Shown: positions 50,805-61,025, counted from the stretch's first letter. The stretch is 64,000 nucleotides of DNA from Lepidostoma basale (GCA_022606425.2 JAHDVF020000580.1:62001-126000), one strand, 5' to 3'. A program made the numbers and translations. Notes: generated by a model from the letters alone, not told the origin.

Positions 50805-50985
50805 CCTATTGGGAGATGCCTACTGGTGGCGAAGAGGTTCGCAACCCATCACACCGCGTCTCCCGCGGAGCGAAAAGAGAAGGATGGAGTGCCGCATCAG
50901 TAAAAGTGTGACAGTCCATTCTTTCTGCCTACGCTTTCGGGGAGACGGCGTGATGGTTAGTTAGTTAGTTAGTTACTATCAAACA
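50805..50985 (+). mobile_element. SINE2, copy 2
   Basis: GGGAGATGCCTACTGGTGGC, GAGGTTCGCAACCCATCAC, CGCGTCTCCCGCGGAGCGA, then TTCTGCCTACGCTTTCGGGG and GGTTAGTTAGTTAGTTAG. Shorter at the 5' side than copy 1. Confidence 0.65.
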
Positions 50986-51139
50986 TCGAAAAATAGTGCA
51001 AATGCTTGACTTTATAAGCATAATCGAAAGTAGAAAAAGCATACATTACTAGAGAGTTGCTACTCATAAGTATAGAGATGGTTTATTTAAACATGTCATA
51101 AGGGATCAATACTTAATTATATAACAAATGCTTAAAAGA

Positions 51140-51640
51140 AAAATCCTACCGCATCGACAGAAAACAATTGTCGTGGTTCCTTAGATTTAACAAGAAACAA
51201 ATATCGTGATTCTTTAATATTGGGAAAAACAAATGTTGTGGTTCCTCAATATTGAGCAGATACAAATATCGCGATTTCCTTAATATTGAGAAGAGATAAA
51301 TCTGTGACATTCCGTAAAGGGGTATCATAAAAAAAAAAGAAAAATGGGTAAAATATGCACTTTTGCATTAAATAAAAGGTTTAGTGAAGAGATGTATGGC
51401 AATAAAAAATGGTTAGTAGATTATTTTTAAGAAGTATTGTATATTTATGTAAGTCCTATAAATCAAGCAAAACATTCGGTTCCCTGACAAATAAATCATT
51501 AATGACATATACCTCTTAACCAAAATGCTACAGAAATGTCGTGGTCCTTTCACATGAACAAAGTAAAAATATCGGAGTACCTTAACACGGAAAAGAGACA
51601 TATGACGTGGTTCAAAAGTAATGTTTGAATATATTTTCAT
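51140..51640 (-). repeat. degenerate 33-36-bp minisatellite with readable peptide repeat
   Basis: Units of the type AATATTGAG..AGA..ACAAATATCGTGATTCC repeat at 51160-51310, and a weaker set at 51530-51620. On the minus strand they translate to an 11-12-residue repeat (RKSRYLYLLNIE, EPQHLFFPILK, NHDICFLLNLR; and PRHMSLFRVKV, RYFYFVHVKG, PRHFCSILVK). The two blocks are in separate ORFs (51146-51328, 51413-51640). Whether it was ever translated is unknown. Confidence 0.5.
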
Positions 51641-51734
51641 TTATAGGAAACGCAAATAACTGTGCGAGAAAATAACTGTTATACAAGAACGCAAATAACT
51701 GTTATATTAGACATTTTGAACAACATATTTTCAA

Positions 51735-52305
51735 CGTCATTTAGATGGTTTGGACACATAAATAAAGGTAGAATGGTGAAGCCAGTATAATTTAATGTGT
51801 CTACTGTGAAGCGGACGACACGGCCAAGCAAACCATTTTCAAATATACAAAATGTAAGGAAGGCCGCGTGGACGATAAGTGGAAAGGAACTTAAGACCTG
51901 ATGATGTGGTGGAGGGCATGCTGGAGAACAGGGATATGTGAGTGATCATCAACAAAATGATTGCCGCCATAATGTCGGAAAAGGAGGCCGATGCAAGGCA
52001 AAGGAAGAAGGAAGGAATTAAGAATGTGTGAGAGGCATCGTTAATTATTTCTGCAATAACAAGCTGCAACGAAGGAATGCCAAAAAGTGGTACCGTTACA
52101 TAAATGAAGCACTAGAGTTTTTTTTAAGCAGGTAAGCCTGCCCACTGGCAGGAGTTCTATATTCGTCAATGAGGATTTTCTCCCCTTATCACAATAAAGG
52201 TATAACTTAACCATACGAATGAAATGCGAAATTGCGGAAAACAGTGGAATATGTGGCACGATCAAATTAGACAAAACTTTAGTGTTAGCCATGTGAGGTG
52301 TTTTC
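51735..52305 (+). pseudogene. LINE family A-like relics
   Basis: TTTAGATGGTTTGGACACAT near 51740 and ATGTGGCACGATCAAATTAG..GTTAGCCATGTGAGG near 52250 match LINE A, with about 400 bp of unrelated GA-rich sequence (51840-52030) between them. Confidence 0.4.
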
Positions 52306-52779
52306 TGTAACTTTTGATAGATTAACTGTTATATTCCGCGTTTTAAATTAATTACGCGGAACAAATTAAAATTATTAAGTCAGTTATAGGCAGGCGCGTG
52401 CAATAATTGACCGCAATATGTTACAACAATAAAGTATTTATATTTTACGCAAATTGTTGATATTCTAGCAGCGCGGTGCATGTATGCATGTCATCATTAA
52501 CATGAAATATTAGCCTACGGTCTTGGCACCTTTAGCCACACACATCACTAGAATATTCAATGGACGAATCCGAACGCGTTATCTATTTGCTAATCTAGTC
52601 TATTACATTACATAACGCAAAATTATCCGTAACTATCCGCAAGAACTTATCTATTCGGTGTCTAAAACTCATTAATGTCTGTCATCACTGATGCTAATTG
52701 AACATAAAACAGCTTTAAAAAATACTGTTTTAAAAATAAATAAAACTGATTTATGGTATTTTTATACCCTGGACGGCAA

Positions 52780-53110
52780 GAAGAACAAACCACTCAACCA
52801 TTGACCAGCTGGGTATCAGGGAGAAACTCTCGTGGATGTGCCTCTCAGAGAGTGTTCAAGTATTTTTGACACATAGCCCGAAGAGATCTGGATAACCTCA
52901 AAAGGCTCAGGACATCATAGAGGAATTGGAGGAAAGGCGACCACAGGGACGAACAACGAGTCGCTGGTCCGATCAAATCAGGGATCTGACTGGTCTCTCA
53001 TTAGCTGCAGCCTGGGGAATAACGGGTGACAGGAGCGCATGGCGTGCCATGGTCAATGGTTTACAGAATGGACACGACCCTCAATCGTGAGGAATACGAA
53101 TAAAAGGAGA
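52780..53110 (+). pseudogene. RTE LINE, C-terminal end (family K)
   Basis: RPQGRTTSRWSDQIRDLTGL, then SLAAAWGITGDRSAWRAMVN, GLQNGHDPQS and a stop. R-P-x-x-R-x-x-x-R-W-x-D-Q-I and D-R-x-x-W-R-x-M-V are typical of the last 60 residues of RTE proteins. 5' side frameshifted. Confidence 0.65.
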
Positions 53111-53329
53111 TAGTATTTACAAAAAATACAATTATATATATTTTTTTAATGTATATTTCAGATATATGAAAATAATAATATTATTCTAGATATTTATGAT
53201 TGATGAGATTTGGCTTTGTATTTTTAAACGATAATTTTTCATGCAATTTCATCCAGAGATTTCAGGTATGTATGTATGCAAATGTAAATTTACGAAACAA
53301 AATATAATCAAAATGAATACGAATCAACT

Positions 53330-53605
53330 CATCTTTTTTCTAGAATATTTATTATATTTTATGGCAATGACAATGGAAAATTCGAACGGATATTACTAAA
53401 AACAAATAATTAATATGAATGAAAATGTCTGTTTTCAAGAAGTTTTATTATATTTTACGGGAATGAAATGTTTCGCCTAGCTAAGGCATTATGAAATGCC
53501 TGTTTTTTTATTTAATCTGATGGTGCATTAGCTAGACGAAACATGTCATTCTCGAAAAATATAACAAAACATTTAAAAAACATAGTTTTAATTTGTATTA
53601 ATTAT
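53330..53605. repeat. FamA-pal element with CUGAUGG box
   Basis: A left fragment (TCTAGAATATTTATTATATT), then a full unit: AATATGAATGAAAATGTCTG, AAGTTTTATTATATTTTACG, GAATGAAATGTTTCGCC, and right arm GACGAAACATGTCATTCTCG. Unlike other copies, the right arm has CUGAUGG (53517-53523) before stem II, one base from the hammerhead consensus. This suggests the family descends from a true ribozyme. Confidence 0.5.
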
Positions 53606-53698
53606 TGCACAAATACCGATATTTTAAAGTGATATTCTACATTTTTAGAAGATAGATGCACCAAATTTCAAACATTTCAGTATATTTTTTAAATATAT

Positions 53699-53935
53699 GT
53701 GGTGCACGTGAATCTCCAGGTAAAACAATTAATTACACGGATGTACAGCGACGCGGACATTCATATTGATTTGCTGGGACAATGTATTCATGTATTCCAA
53801 GCGGGCAGATGTTTTGCGCGGGACAGAATAGAGAATCAATTCAGCGCTGGGCTGGCGGTATTCAGAGTACTGAATACGAATCGATTTGATTTCTGTTACC
53901 TACATAAATATGTACATGTTTGCTTAATCGATTGA
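53699..53935 (+). other. open frame of unknown meaning
   Basis: 78 codons, somewhat GC-richer than the surroundings, with balanced residue use (SDADIHIDLLGQCIHVFQAG, RDRIENQFSAGLAVF). No known domain, no repeat match, no clear splice context beyond an AG-GTAAAA near 53717. It could be an isolated exon or chance. Confidence 0.15.
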
Positions 53936-53939
53936 CAGC

Positions 53940-54100
53940 AGAATGGAAACTGTACGAATTAGAAATCAGTGTAAAGCATAACATTATTACTTTGTTGAAG
54001 TAATCATTCATGATTTTATATTATATGAGACAAAATCTAAATATTAACAGCATATAAAAAATAAGTTTTTCCTTAAAATTCGGGAGATTTTTTTTAATTC
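53940..54100 (+). repeat. duplicated flank, copy 1
   Basis: AGAATGGAAACTGTACGAAT, AACATTATTACTTTGTTGAA, TAATCATTCATGATTTT recur at 54801-54930. The two copies flank the LTR insertion and part of a FamA-pal element. Confidence 0.55.
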
Positions 54101-54167
54101 TTCATCTTCTTCCTATTGGTTTAGGTAGCATGACCAAATTAATACGAATGGTATTGATTTGTTAATA

Positions 54168-54697
54168 TGTCGGGGTTAAATGCATAACCCATATAAGCGG
54201 ACTTTGACTGCTGAATCAGCATATTTCATGATGAAATATATTACACGAATAACCAAAAACGCCTGACTTAGGACCTACTTATCAAAAGTGATGAATCGGG
54301 GCCCAGATTTTATTCATACAAATCACTAGGTCAATAGAGCAGAGCAACGTGTGAAAATGGAAGCAAAGCATATAAAAGCTGACCATATCCGACCACCATG
54401 GATCCTTCTTGCGACTTCTAACCGACACGAGTCTACGCCGTCAAGTCTACGTACGAGAAACCTCCGACCCTCCTACCGAGCTACGCAACTGTCTACACTG
54501 CTACGCCACGTAACTTCTGACGAGTCTTCGCTCCAGCTGACCGACGCTACTGCCCAGCGAGCCATCAGCCCCAGCTGCTATCGACGTCCAGGCGCACGCT
54601 CCATCACGAGTACACAATACTGTTAACGTACGATTACTTGTGATCTGCAATAAACGCTGAAACCTCCACTGCTTTTATCTCTCACCACATCCCCCAA
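54168..54697 (+). mobile_element. solo LTR-like element, copy 2
   Basis: TGTCGGGGTTAAATGCATAA to CACATCCCCCAA, very similar to copy 1 over about 530 bp, with a few small indels. It shares the TATA-like GCATATAAAAGC and the polyadenylation region CTGCAATAAACGCTGAAACC. No matching 5-bp duplication was found, so this copy may have lost an end or recombined. The 91-codon ORF within is chance. Confidence 0.6.
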
Positions 54698-54699
54698 AA

Positions 54700-54795
54700 A
54701 TCAAACATATGTTTTTCTCTTAGCTAGGCAAAATATGTCATTCCTACAATATATAATAAAACATCTAGAAAACAGACGTTTTCATTTGTACTCAT
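54700..54795. repeat. FamA-pal right half
   Basis: TTAGCTAGGCAAAATATGTC, ATTCCTACAATATATAATAA, AACATCTAGAAAACAGACGT. The left half is displaced by the LTR insertion. Confidence 0.5.
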
Positions 54796-54800
54796 TACAG

Positions 54801-55005
54801 AATGGAAACTATACGAATTGTAAATTAGTGTAAAGAATAACATTATTAGTTTATTGAAGTAGTCATTCGTGATTTTGTATGAAATAGTAGACAAAAATCG
54901 AAATATTTACAACATATAGACGTTGACTGTTGGTTGTGACATAATACTATTTTATCTAACTGAAGCATTTTGAACACAAACATACATTTTAATGTCAACA
55001 ATCAG
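54801..55005. repeat. duplicated flank copy 2 plus arm of a wide inverted repeat
   Basis: 54801-54930 repeats 53940-54060. 54930-55005 (GGTTGTGACATAATACTATT, GAACACAAACATACATTTTA) is inverted at 56095-56170, with 1.1 kb between. Confidence 0.5.
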
Positions 55006-55009
55006 CACA

Positions 55010-55140
55010 ATGAGTTGGGATAGCGCCAGGAAGAAGAAGAAGAAGACCTAATGTGGAAGGGACGAGTAGAGGAAAATGGCAGAGGCCCACATCCAGCAGT
55101 GGAGAGAAGAAGGCTGAAGAAGCTTCTTCTATATTCGACT
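55010..55140 (+). repeat. RTE-type LINE 3' end
   Basis: GGATAGCGCCAGGAAGAAGA, then GGCAGAGGCCCACATCCAGC and AGTGGAGAGAAGAAGGCTGA. The block AGGCC-x-CCAGCAGTGGA ahead of a simple tail is the common 3' end of insect RTE LINEs. A second one is at 56925-56970. Confidence 0.5.
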
Positions 55141-55264
55141 ACTTTTTTTACGTACATTTCATTAACATGATTTGGGGAACCACATCCTTCTACAATTCGA
55201 AATTAAAAAGGATTTCATACATATAAATCTAAAAGAACATTATGTGTTATATTATAATATTTTT

Positions 55265-55488
55265 ATTTTGTTATTTTATTTTATATTATTTATTTTGTGG
55301 ATGTTGGAAGATCGAAGTTAGCGCGGGAGATGCCTATTGGTGGGGATGAGGTTCGCATCCCATCACACCGCGTGTCCCGCAGGGGCGAAAGGAGGAGGAT
55401 GGAATGCCGCATCTGTTAAAGTATGGCAGTCCATTCTTTATGCCTACCCCTTCGGGGAGACGACGTGATGGTTAGTTAGTTAGTTTTA
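55265..55488 (+). mobile_element. SINE2, copy 3
   Basis: TGGATGTTGGAAGATCGAAG, GGGAGATGCCTATTGGTGGG, GAGGTTCGCATCCCATCAC, GTGTCCCGCAGGGGCGAAAG, CTTTATGCCTACCCCTTCGG, GATGGTTAGTTAGTTAG. Confidence 0.65.
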
Positions 55489-55534
55489 TAGAAAGTAAGT
55501 TTTATTTTAAAATTCGGGGGATTTCGTATTTCTT

Positions 55535-55655
55535 CTTCTTCTTGGTTATCAAATATATAATTTTGTTAGCTGGGCGAAATATGCCATTCCCATAATACAT
55601 AATAAAACTTCTAGAAAGCAGACGTTTTCATTTGTACTAATCGATTATTAAAATA
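55535..55655. repeat. FamA-pal right half
   Basis: GCTGGGCGAAATATGCCATT, CCCATAATACATAATAAAAC, CTAGAAAGCAGACGTTTTCA. The GAAAC box is GAAAU. Confidence 0.5.
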
Positions 55656-55699
55656 TTTTGAAACATTCTTTTCCCATTATCAGAGTAAAATGTAGATTT

Positions 55700-56040
55700 T
55701 CAAATCAAATCAGTTTATTAACTCAAAAGACATTACAAACAGGATGTTTAAGGCATCTATTAAGTACAGGTAAAATATTATAAAAATACAACAAAGTACC
55801 AAGAACGCATTAGAGATGGTTCGACATTAGGAAGACAAGATACTTTCTAAAGTCAAGAGTATTTGTCCCCTGAACGTACCTTCACTAATATAAAAGACGT
55901 CGATCTCCGAGGAGACCGCGTTCAGCAGACTAATTGCTCTTCCCACCGGTGTCACTAGAGGCAGATTGGTTCTGGTGGCCGGTTGGTAAAACAATCTGTG
56001 CTGTCGCTGTCGGAGAAATCTATCAGGGACTAAAAGACCA
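55700..56040 (-). pseudogene. LINE family B 3' part
   Basis: The reverse complement contains coding up to the C-terminus (GGAGACCGCGTTCAGCAGAC, AGATTGGTTCTGGTGGCCGG) and the 3' UTR ending AATAGATGCC..AAACTGATTTGATTTG. Best-preserved 3' end of family B besides 8985-9665. Confidence 0.65.
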
Positions 56041-56398
56041 ACACAGAAAAAACACAGAACAGATTAAAACTTTAACGTTAACAAATTAATTAAGAGTATA
56101 TTAAAATGTATGTTTTGTGTGTTCAAAATCATTCAGTTAGATAAAAGAGTATTATGTCACAACCATTTATAACAAAGTTGTATCGCTCCGCCCTGACAAA
56201 ATCCTAATTCTAAGAATACCACATAAATCGTTGTGACGCAAATGATTGAAAAATGTATCCAGTATTACACCATCCACACGTGGACTAGTCACTATGTAAC
56301 CACGTTAGAATCACCCATGATCACCTTCAATCAATTAATCATGATATAATATTTGATGAAATTACCTTTACGAATCACTGTGCTTCATTCGGTATACG
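56041..56398. other. no gene; contains arm of the 54.9/56.1 kb inverted repeat
   Basis: TAAAATGTATGTTTTGTGTG and GAGTATTATGTCACAACC at 56100-56165 are the inverted partner of 54930-55005. Nothing else seen. Confidence 0.4.
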
Positions 56399-56402
56399 TT
56401 AA

Positions 56403-56725
56403 CCGCCCTACCTCCAGGTAACTTTCCGAGAAACGTGTTTAAAAAAATCTTTTTTTTTATTATAAAATTTAATTATATATTAATTTTTTTTTTTTAAATT
56501 ACAAAACGTCAAAAACTCGACCGCGCACTTCGCCTGCCCCTTGTAAAACTATCATACTTGTGAAGACTTGTACTCAAGTGCTGTTGGCACACGCGCATAT
56601 AACCTAACCTAACAGCTTGTACATTTTAGGTACATTACTTTTTTAAAGCGCGTACGTGATACGGGATAGCGCAGAATGATACAGTCAAAGTGTGCGTATC
56701 ACGTACGTTCATATGCATAGGGCGG
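56403..56725. mobile_element. piggyBac-type MITE, 323 bp
   Basis: Flanked on both sides by TTAA (56399-56402, 56726-56729). Ends CCGCCCTA and TAGGGCGG are exact inverted repeats. Inner arms GCGTACGTGATACGG and GTGCGTATCACGTACG add a second inverted pair. No transposase. TTAA target and CC-type ends fit piggyBac. Confidence 0.7.
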
Positions 56726-56739
56726 TTAACGCTCAGATT

Positions 56740-57000
56740 TGAAATCAGTTATCCACACCTCCTCGACTTTGGTCTCCCCTGGAAACTATGCGAAATGTTA
56801 GAGATCGAGTGTGAATAACCTCGGTGGATAATATTGATGCATAGGCTAACGTGGAAGGACACCTCGCCAACCCGTCTAGCAAGCGTGGCGTTGTAATGCC
56901 AACCACCCCCCGTATGACATGTCATACATGGAGAAGTATGGGGGAGGCCTATTTCCAGCAGTGGACGACAACGGTTGTTAAAGAAGATATTAGTATATCT
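56740..57000 (+). repeat. RTE-type LINE 3' end
   Basis: GGACACCTCGCCAACCCGTC, GGCGTTGTAATGCCAACCAC, then GGGGGAGGCCTATTTCCAGC and AGTGGACGACAACGG. Non-coding 3' terminal part only. Confidence 0.5.
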
Positions 57001-57054
57001 CAGTATATTAGATATTCCTTATAATAAGTTTTCTGAAAGTATTATAACTAACTA

Positions 57055-57175
57055 ACTAAACATCACGCTGTCTCTCCGAATGGGTAGGCAGAATGAATGG
57101 ACTGCCACACTTTCATCGATGCGGCACTCCATCCTCCTCTTTTTGGACCTGCGGGAGACAACTGTTAAAATTTAT
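57055..57175 (-). mobile_element. SINE2, partial copy 4
   Basis: AACTAACTAACTAAACATCA, GCTGTCTCTCCGAATGGGTA, CGATGCGGCACTCCATCCTC, GACCTGCGGGAGACA: the reverse complement of the SINE2 3' half. Confidence 0.6.
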
Positions 57176-57290
57176 AACATTGTTGCGATATCACAATTTA
57201 ATTATTCACTTTAGTGTCACGACAGCTATTTTGCCAACCGACGTTGGCATCATCAGGTGTTACAAACAACTTTAAGAGAACAGAAGAAAA
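57175..57290 (-). mobile_element. ACAGCUGU-family element fragment with degenerate HHR
   Basis: Minus strand 57265-57216: UGUAACAC, CUGAUGA (57256-57250), stem II GCCAAC-GUCG-GUUGGC (perfect), then AAAAU in place of GAAAC, AGCUGUC, GUGACA. Stem II differs from 46912-46972 in its loop only. The GAAA box is destroyed. Confidence 0.5.
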
Positions 57291-57474
57291 GTAGAATATT
57301 TCAACTTATTATGGTTTTGTTACTCTCTTAAAATAATTATAAAACTTCCAAGATACGCACATACGTACTATTTCTTTAATATTTAAAAATAGAATTTAGA
57401 TTACTTTGATAGATTTTTTAAATGAATATTTCATATACTCGTATATTTGAATATTGACTTGTAGTTCTTCAGAG

Positions 57475-57680
57475 ATCTCATTTCTACTGCATTTATTTTA
57501 CTTTCATCATTCTTTTGCCAATTCCATGCTTCACTTCCAGGGTCGGTACACGCATACCACTGTGCACTGCCATTGAAGCTTTTTTGGATAGACTTTTGTT
57601 TGCGATGACTGCTTTAAATGCACCATTCACTTTGTTGCCTGCCCCAACCCTTCTTTCAATATCCCTCTCCACCAAGTTCA
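57475..57680 (-). pseudogene. LINE family A fragment
   Basis: ORF 57493-57681 minus: ERDIERRVGAGNKVNGAFKA, VIANKSLSKKASMAVHSGM. Joined back-to-back to the RTE G fragment at about 57681. Confidence 0.6.
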
Positions 57681-58110
57681 TTTACGAGAGAAGACGGTCG
57701 GTGCGATCTCAACTACAACATGAAGATAAATAAAGACAAAACAAAGCTGCTGACCGTAGGCCGAACGCAACATCAGATGAGAGTAGTGATGTCAGGAGTT
57801 CCACTAAAGAACACTAAGGAGTTTGTCTACCTCGGGAGCAAAATAACATGGGACGGTCGGACTAAGAGCGAGGTCGACAGCCGTATACATCAGGCTAGGC
57901 TTGCATTTAATAAAAGACTCTTGCATGCCATAATGGAGGGTATGACCGAGGGGACAAACTCTAGGGGACGCCCACGCCGAGAGTACCTGGAGGACCTGTC
58001 GGTGGACGTGCGCTGCTCATCATATGCAGATTTCAAAAGAGCCGCACAAGACAGGGAAGAATGGAAGAGAAGAATAGAAGAAATTGCTGCAAACCAATCC
58101 CAGGATTGAA
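57681..58110 (+). pseudogene. RTE LINE family G with internal deletion
   Basis: From NYNMKINKDKTKLLTVGRTQ through EFVYLGSKITWDGRTKSEVD, RIHQARLAFNKRLLHAIMEG, GRPRREYLEDLSVDVRCSSY to NQSQD stop. The part normally between LAFNK and LLHAIM (CETW, EAFEMW, GH blocks) is missing, so it lost about 100 codons in frame. The rest is open. Confidence 0.75.
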
Positions 58111-58730
58111 ACTTTCTAACTAACTAATCTCAACTGTTGAGTATTATGTTTACGTATAAAATAATTTTATTATGTTTTCATGAAGTCATAATATTATTTA
58201 CAAATGAATATAGTATGTACCGATCGTCTATAACTTTTCTAGAACACATTTTACTCTTGTTTAATCGATGACCGGCGTGTGCTCACGTCAACAAGCACTG
58301 ACCTATCCACGACCAGCTGATGTGATTAGTGATTGCTGTCCAATAACAATACAATTGAACCAACAATAAATTATCTTCCTTTATTTATAGATATCATTAG
58401 ACGTGACAGGCATGAGTAACTCGGACTTATGCATATACCTACTTGTAACATGAAAAATTAAGGTGTACTTTTGTTCTGTTGTTAAAGGCCACGTATTGTC
58501 AAATAATACGAAAATGCGCGTATGAATACACGTTAATAATATCAAAAAATTTGCTATTCAGCGTGGCCTTAACAATGATAAAAAAAACTACGTATAAAAT
58601 TAGATTAATTCAAAAATACATATTTTTTAAAGTTACAAAAGGTTTATGGGTTTCACCTTACAAAAAAATATTTGAAAATTTTTGCATAACACTCCGAAGT
58701 GCACAAATTAAGTCATCACTTAAACCATAG
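58111..58730. other. AT-rich interval, nothing recognised
   Basis: An 83-codon ORF (58479-58730) is lysine/isoleucine-rich with no motif. Not called. Confidence 0.4.
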
Positions 58731-58734
58731 GTTT

Positions 58735-58990
58735 CCAATCTTTTCTGGGCTACCGCCCCCTTTACAAGAAAAATAAACGTTCAACGCCCCCCTCCCATAA
58801 AAGTTATTCGAAATATCGTTTAATTTGCTTTATTAGTACCTACGTGATCAGCGTGTTTTTTTGTTGTCTTTTTAGACTATATTTTTTTATCTGCCCACGC
58901 TCTCTATTTTTTCTGGGTCTTCTACTGCCCCCCTGAAAGTCTCAAACGCCCACAAAGGGGCGTTATCGCCCACTTTGAGACCACCTAGGA
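58735..58990. mobile_element. hAT-like MITE, degenerate ends
   Basis: ATAGGTTTCCAATCTTTTCT at left and CCCACTTTGAGACCACCTA at right, with inner GCTACCGCCCCC, ACTGCCCCCC and GCGTTATCGCCC. Organisation as in the 29664 element. TIRs match only partly, and I found no 8-bp duplication. Confidence 0.4.
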
Positions 58991-59119
58991 CCTTAAAATA
59001 TCAATCCACCAAATCGCATTTCCATTTGGACGCATGAGATGAATCTCAAAGTACAGTATTTTTTCTGATACTGTGATTTATAAAGTTTACAAAACAATAT
59101 TAAAAAAATATATCACTAT

Positions 59120-59760
59120 TAAAATAATTTTTAGGTCAAAGAATATATGAAAATTCATGGGATTCCAACACTGGATTGGCCCGGAAATAGTCCTGGCCTA
59201 AACCCTATCGAGAACTTGTGGCATAAAATGGCAATTGAAATGAATAAACTGAAGCCTCTATCAAAAGAAAACCTTAAAAATATCGTCGAAAAAGTGTGCA
59301 TAATTTTTTTTCCCAAGACTACATTCATAATTTGGTGAAATCCATGCCTGAACGTATTGAAGCAGTTATTAAAAAAAAAGAAGGAGGAACAAAGTACTGA
59401 TTTTGTTGGTTTTTTGATAATTGTTAGTGTTATATACCTATGTAATTTTATTTGAAATAAATGTGTGTTTATTTAATTTATGTGAGCATTTTTAATTTTT
59501 GTGGCAAAAAATCGAAAATCTACAAATTAACTCTAAAATTAAGAAAAAAAAAATTTTTGATCCCTAAAAAGGCACAGGCTTTTCTTACAGATCATCTTTA
59601 AACAGTGTTGTGTAATAATTTGGACTGAAAAGCTATCAAGGAATCCCAAAAAAATATATATAATTACATAAAAACGATATTTTCAGGGTGAAAAGATTTC
59701 TGTGCTCGCTACTGTAAATGACGAATTTATCGCACTAGTATTTCTAAAATAATGATTTTC
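59120..59760 (+). mobile_element. Tc1-like transposon, 3' part
   Basis: ORF 59147-59338: IPTLDWPGNSPGLNPIENLW holds the third catalytic residue (E of NPIENLW). Frame then shifts (HNLVKSMPERIEAVIKKK, GGTKY stop). The right end GAAAAGATTTCTGTGCTCGC followed by TACTGTA at about 59727 is a good Tc1-type TIR (reverse complement TACAGTAGCGAGCACAG). The left part, including the first two Asp residues, is gone. Confidence 0.7.
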
Positions 59761-59814
59761 ACTAGACGTACTGATTTACCATTAAACATTGGTGAGATTA
59801 TGTAGGTCTCAATG

Positions 59815-60060
59815 ACTATAGTGAGCTGGCCATGTAGAAAGAATGCCAGATGACAGAACATCAAAGATTATGTCCAGATGGTTGCCGCGTGAAAAAATAC
59901 CAAGAGGCAGACAAAAAAAGGCTGACTACTACTAAGGAGGACTGGAGAAAACTGGCAAGATCTTGAGAATGGTGAAGGATGACCAAGGACAGAAGCTAAT
60001 AGAGAACTACTGTAGAGAAGGCAAATCCCACGCCAAGATTTAGACACGAGATGAACATTT
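59815..60060 (+). pseudogene. LINE C-terminal relic (RTE-like)
   Basis: LSWPCRKNARCQ-type start corresponding to S-W-x-G-H-V-x-R-M-P-D-D-R, then RWLPREKIPRGRQKKRLT, TTKEDWRKLARS. Frameshifted. A separate family from A, G and H. Confidence 0.5.
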
Positions 60061-60139
60061 CTAAAGTGATACAAGACAAAATCTTGTTTTCGACTAGTTT
60101 CACATTAGAAATATTTTTATGATCTATTAATCATTTTAT

Positions 60140-60215
60140 ATTTTCTTCTTCTTCTTCTTCCTTGTTGTAGACCTATGTGGTCTATTCTCCAGAGTGCTGC
60201 TCATATTATACGTAC
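60140..60215 (-). repeat. LINE 3' end as at 4288-4765
   Basis: TTCTTCTTCTTCTTCCTTGT, AGACCTATGTGGTCTATTCT, CCAGAGTGCTGCTC: reverse complement of the terminal 60 bp of the 4288-4765 relic including its GAA tail. Confidence 0.55.
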
Positions 60216-60394
60216 ATGTTAGCTGGACGACCCGGACTTTTGTGTTTTTTTAATTTATATTCCACGCTTCCAACGTTCTATTAAAAAACTCTAATTAGGC
60301 ACTTAAAACAATTCAACTTCAGCAAGAACATGTGCACCATAAAAAAGAACATTACCTACTTGTTATGTTATTTTTATTTTATTTTATATCATTG

Positions 60395-60500
60395 TATTTT
60401 ATTAATACAAATGAAAACGTCAGTTTTCTAGAAGTTTTATTATATTTTATGGGAATGACATGTTTCGCCCTTCTAAAGCATTATCAAATGTTTCAACACT
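60395..60500. repeat. FamA-pal left half
   Basis: AATACAAATGAAAACGTCAG, TTTTCTAGAAGTTTTATTAT, GGGAATGACATGTTTCGCCC, TAAAGCATTATCAAATG. Cut at the palindrome centre and joined to LINE A. Confidence 0.55.
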
Positions 60501-61025
60501 CTATCATACACAGAGATAAGTCTAAGAGAGTCTAAGAGATCTCATTTCTACTGCATTTATTCTACTTTTACCCTTTTTTGCCAGTTCCATGCTTCGCTTC
60601 CATACATAAGAGCCGGTACAGAATACCACTGTGCACTGCCATTTTAGCTTTTTTGGATAGGTTGTTGTTTGCGACGACAACTTTAAGTGCACCATTCACT
60701 TTTTTGCCTGCCCCAACACTTCTTCCAATATCCCTCTCCACCATGCCCATCTTTTTTAAACATACTACCCAAATACACTAACTCATCTACTTGCTCCAAA
60801 ATATACCATTCACGCTAATGTTGCAGACTGTCGTGATTTCTTCTTTTTCAAAAATCATTACCTTGGACTTATTCACATTCATCATCAGATCATTTCGCAT
60901 GCATACCTCATACATACTATTCACCAGGACTTGTAGTTCATGCTCGTTGTCTGCAAGTAGGACAGCGTCATCCACATACAAGCTTACTGACACTCCGCTC
61001 ATTTTGGCACCTACATCCAAACCTT
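60500..61025 (-). pseudogene. LINE family A with RT motif C
   Basis: Minus ORF 60787-61020: MDVGAKMSGVSVSLYVDDAV, LLADNEHELQVLVNSMYEVC, MNVNKSKVMIFEKEEITTVC. YVDD is the reverse-transcriptase catalytic motif C, and the MNxxKSK block follows as in other RTE-like RTs. The next ORF, 60568-60750 (GAGKKVNGALKVVVANNNLS), continues the family A order. It shows that family A encodes a real RT. Frameshift between the two. Confidence 0.7.

Noticed and set aside
51897..51935. CTGATGATG as a hammerhead start
   Set aside because: No GAAAC box or cleavage triplet within reach; a chance match in a LINE relic.
54351..54626. 91-codon ORF in the second LTR copy
   Set aside because: The first LTR copy has a different frame structure in the same place, so it is not conserved coding.
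56605..56620. CCTAACCTAAC as interstitial insect telomere repeat (also near 1923)
   Set aside because: Only about two units of the pentamer at each place; expected by chance in such DNA.
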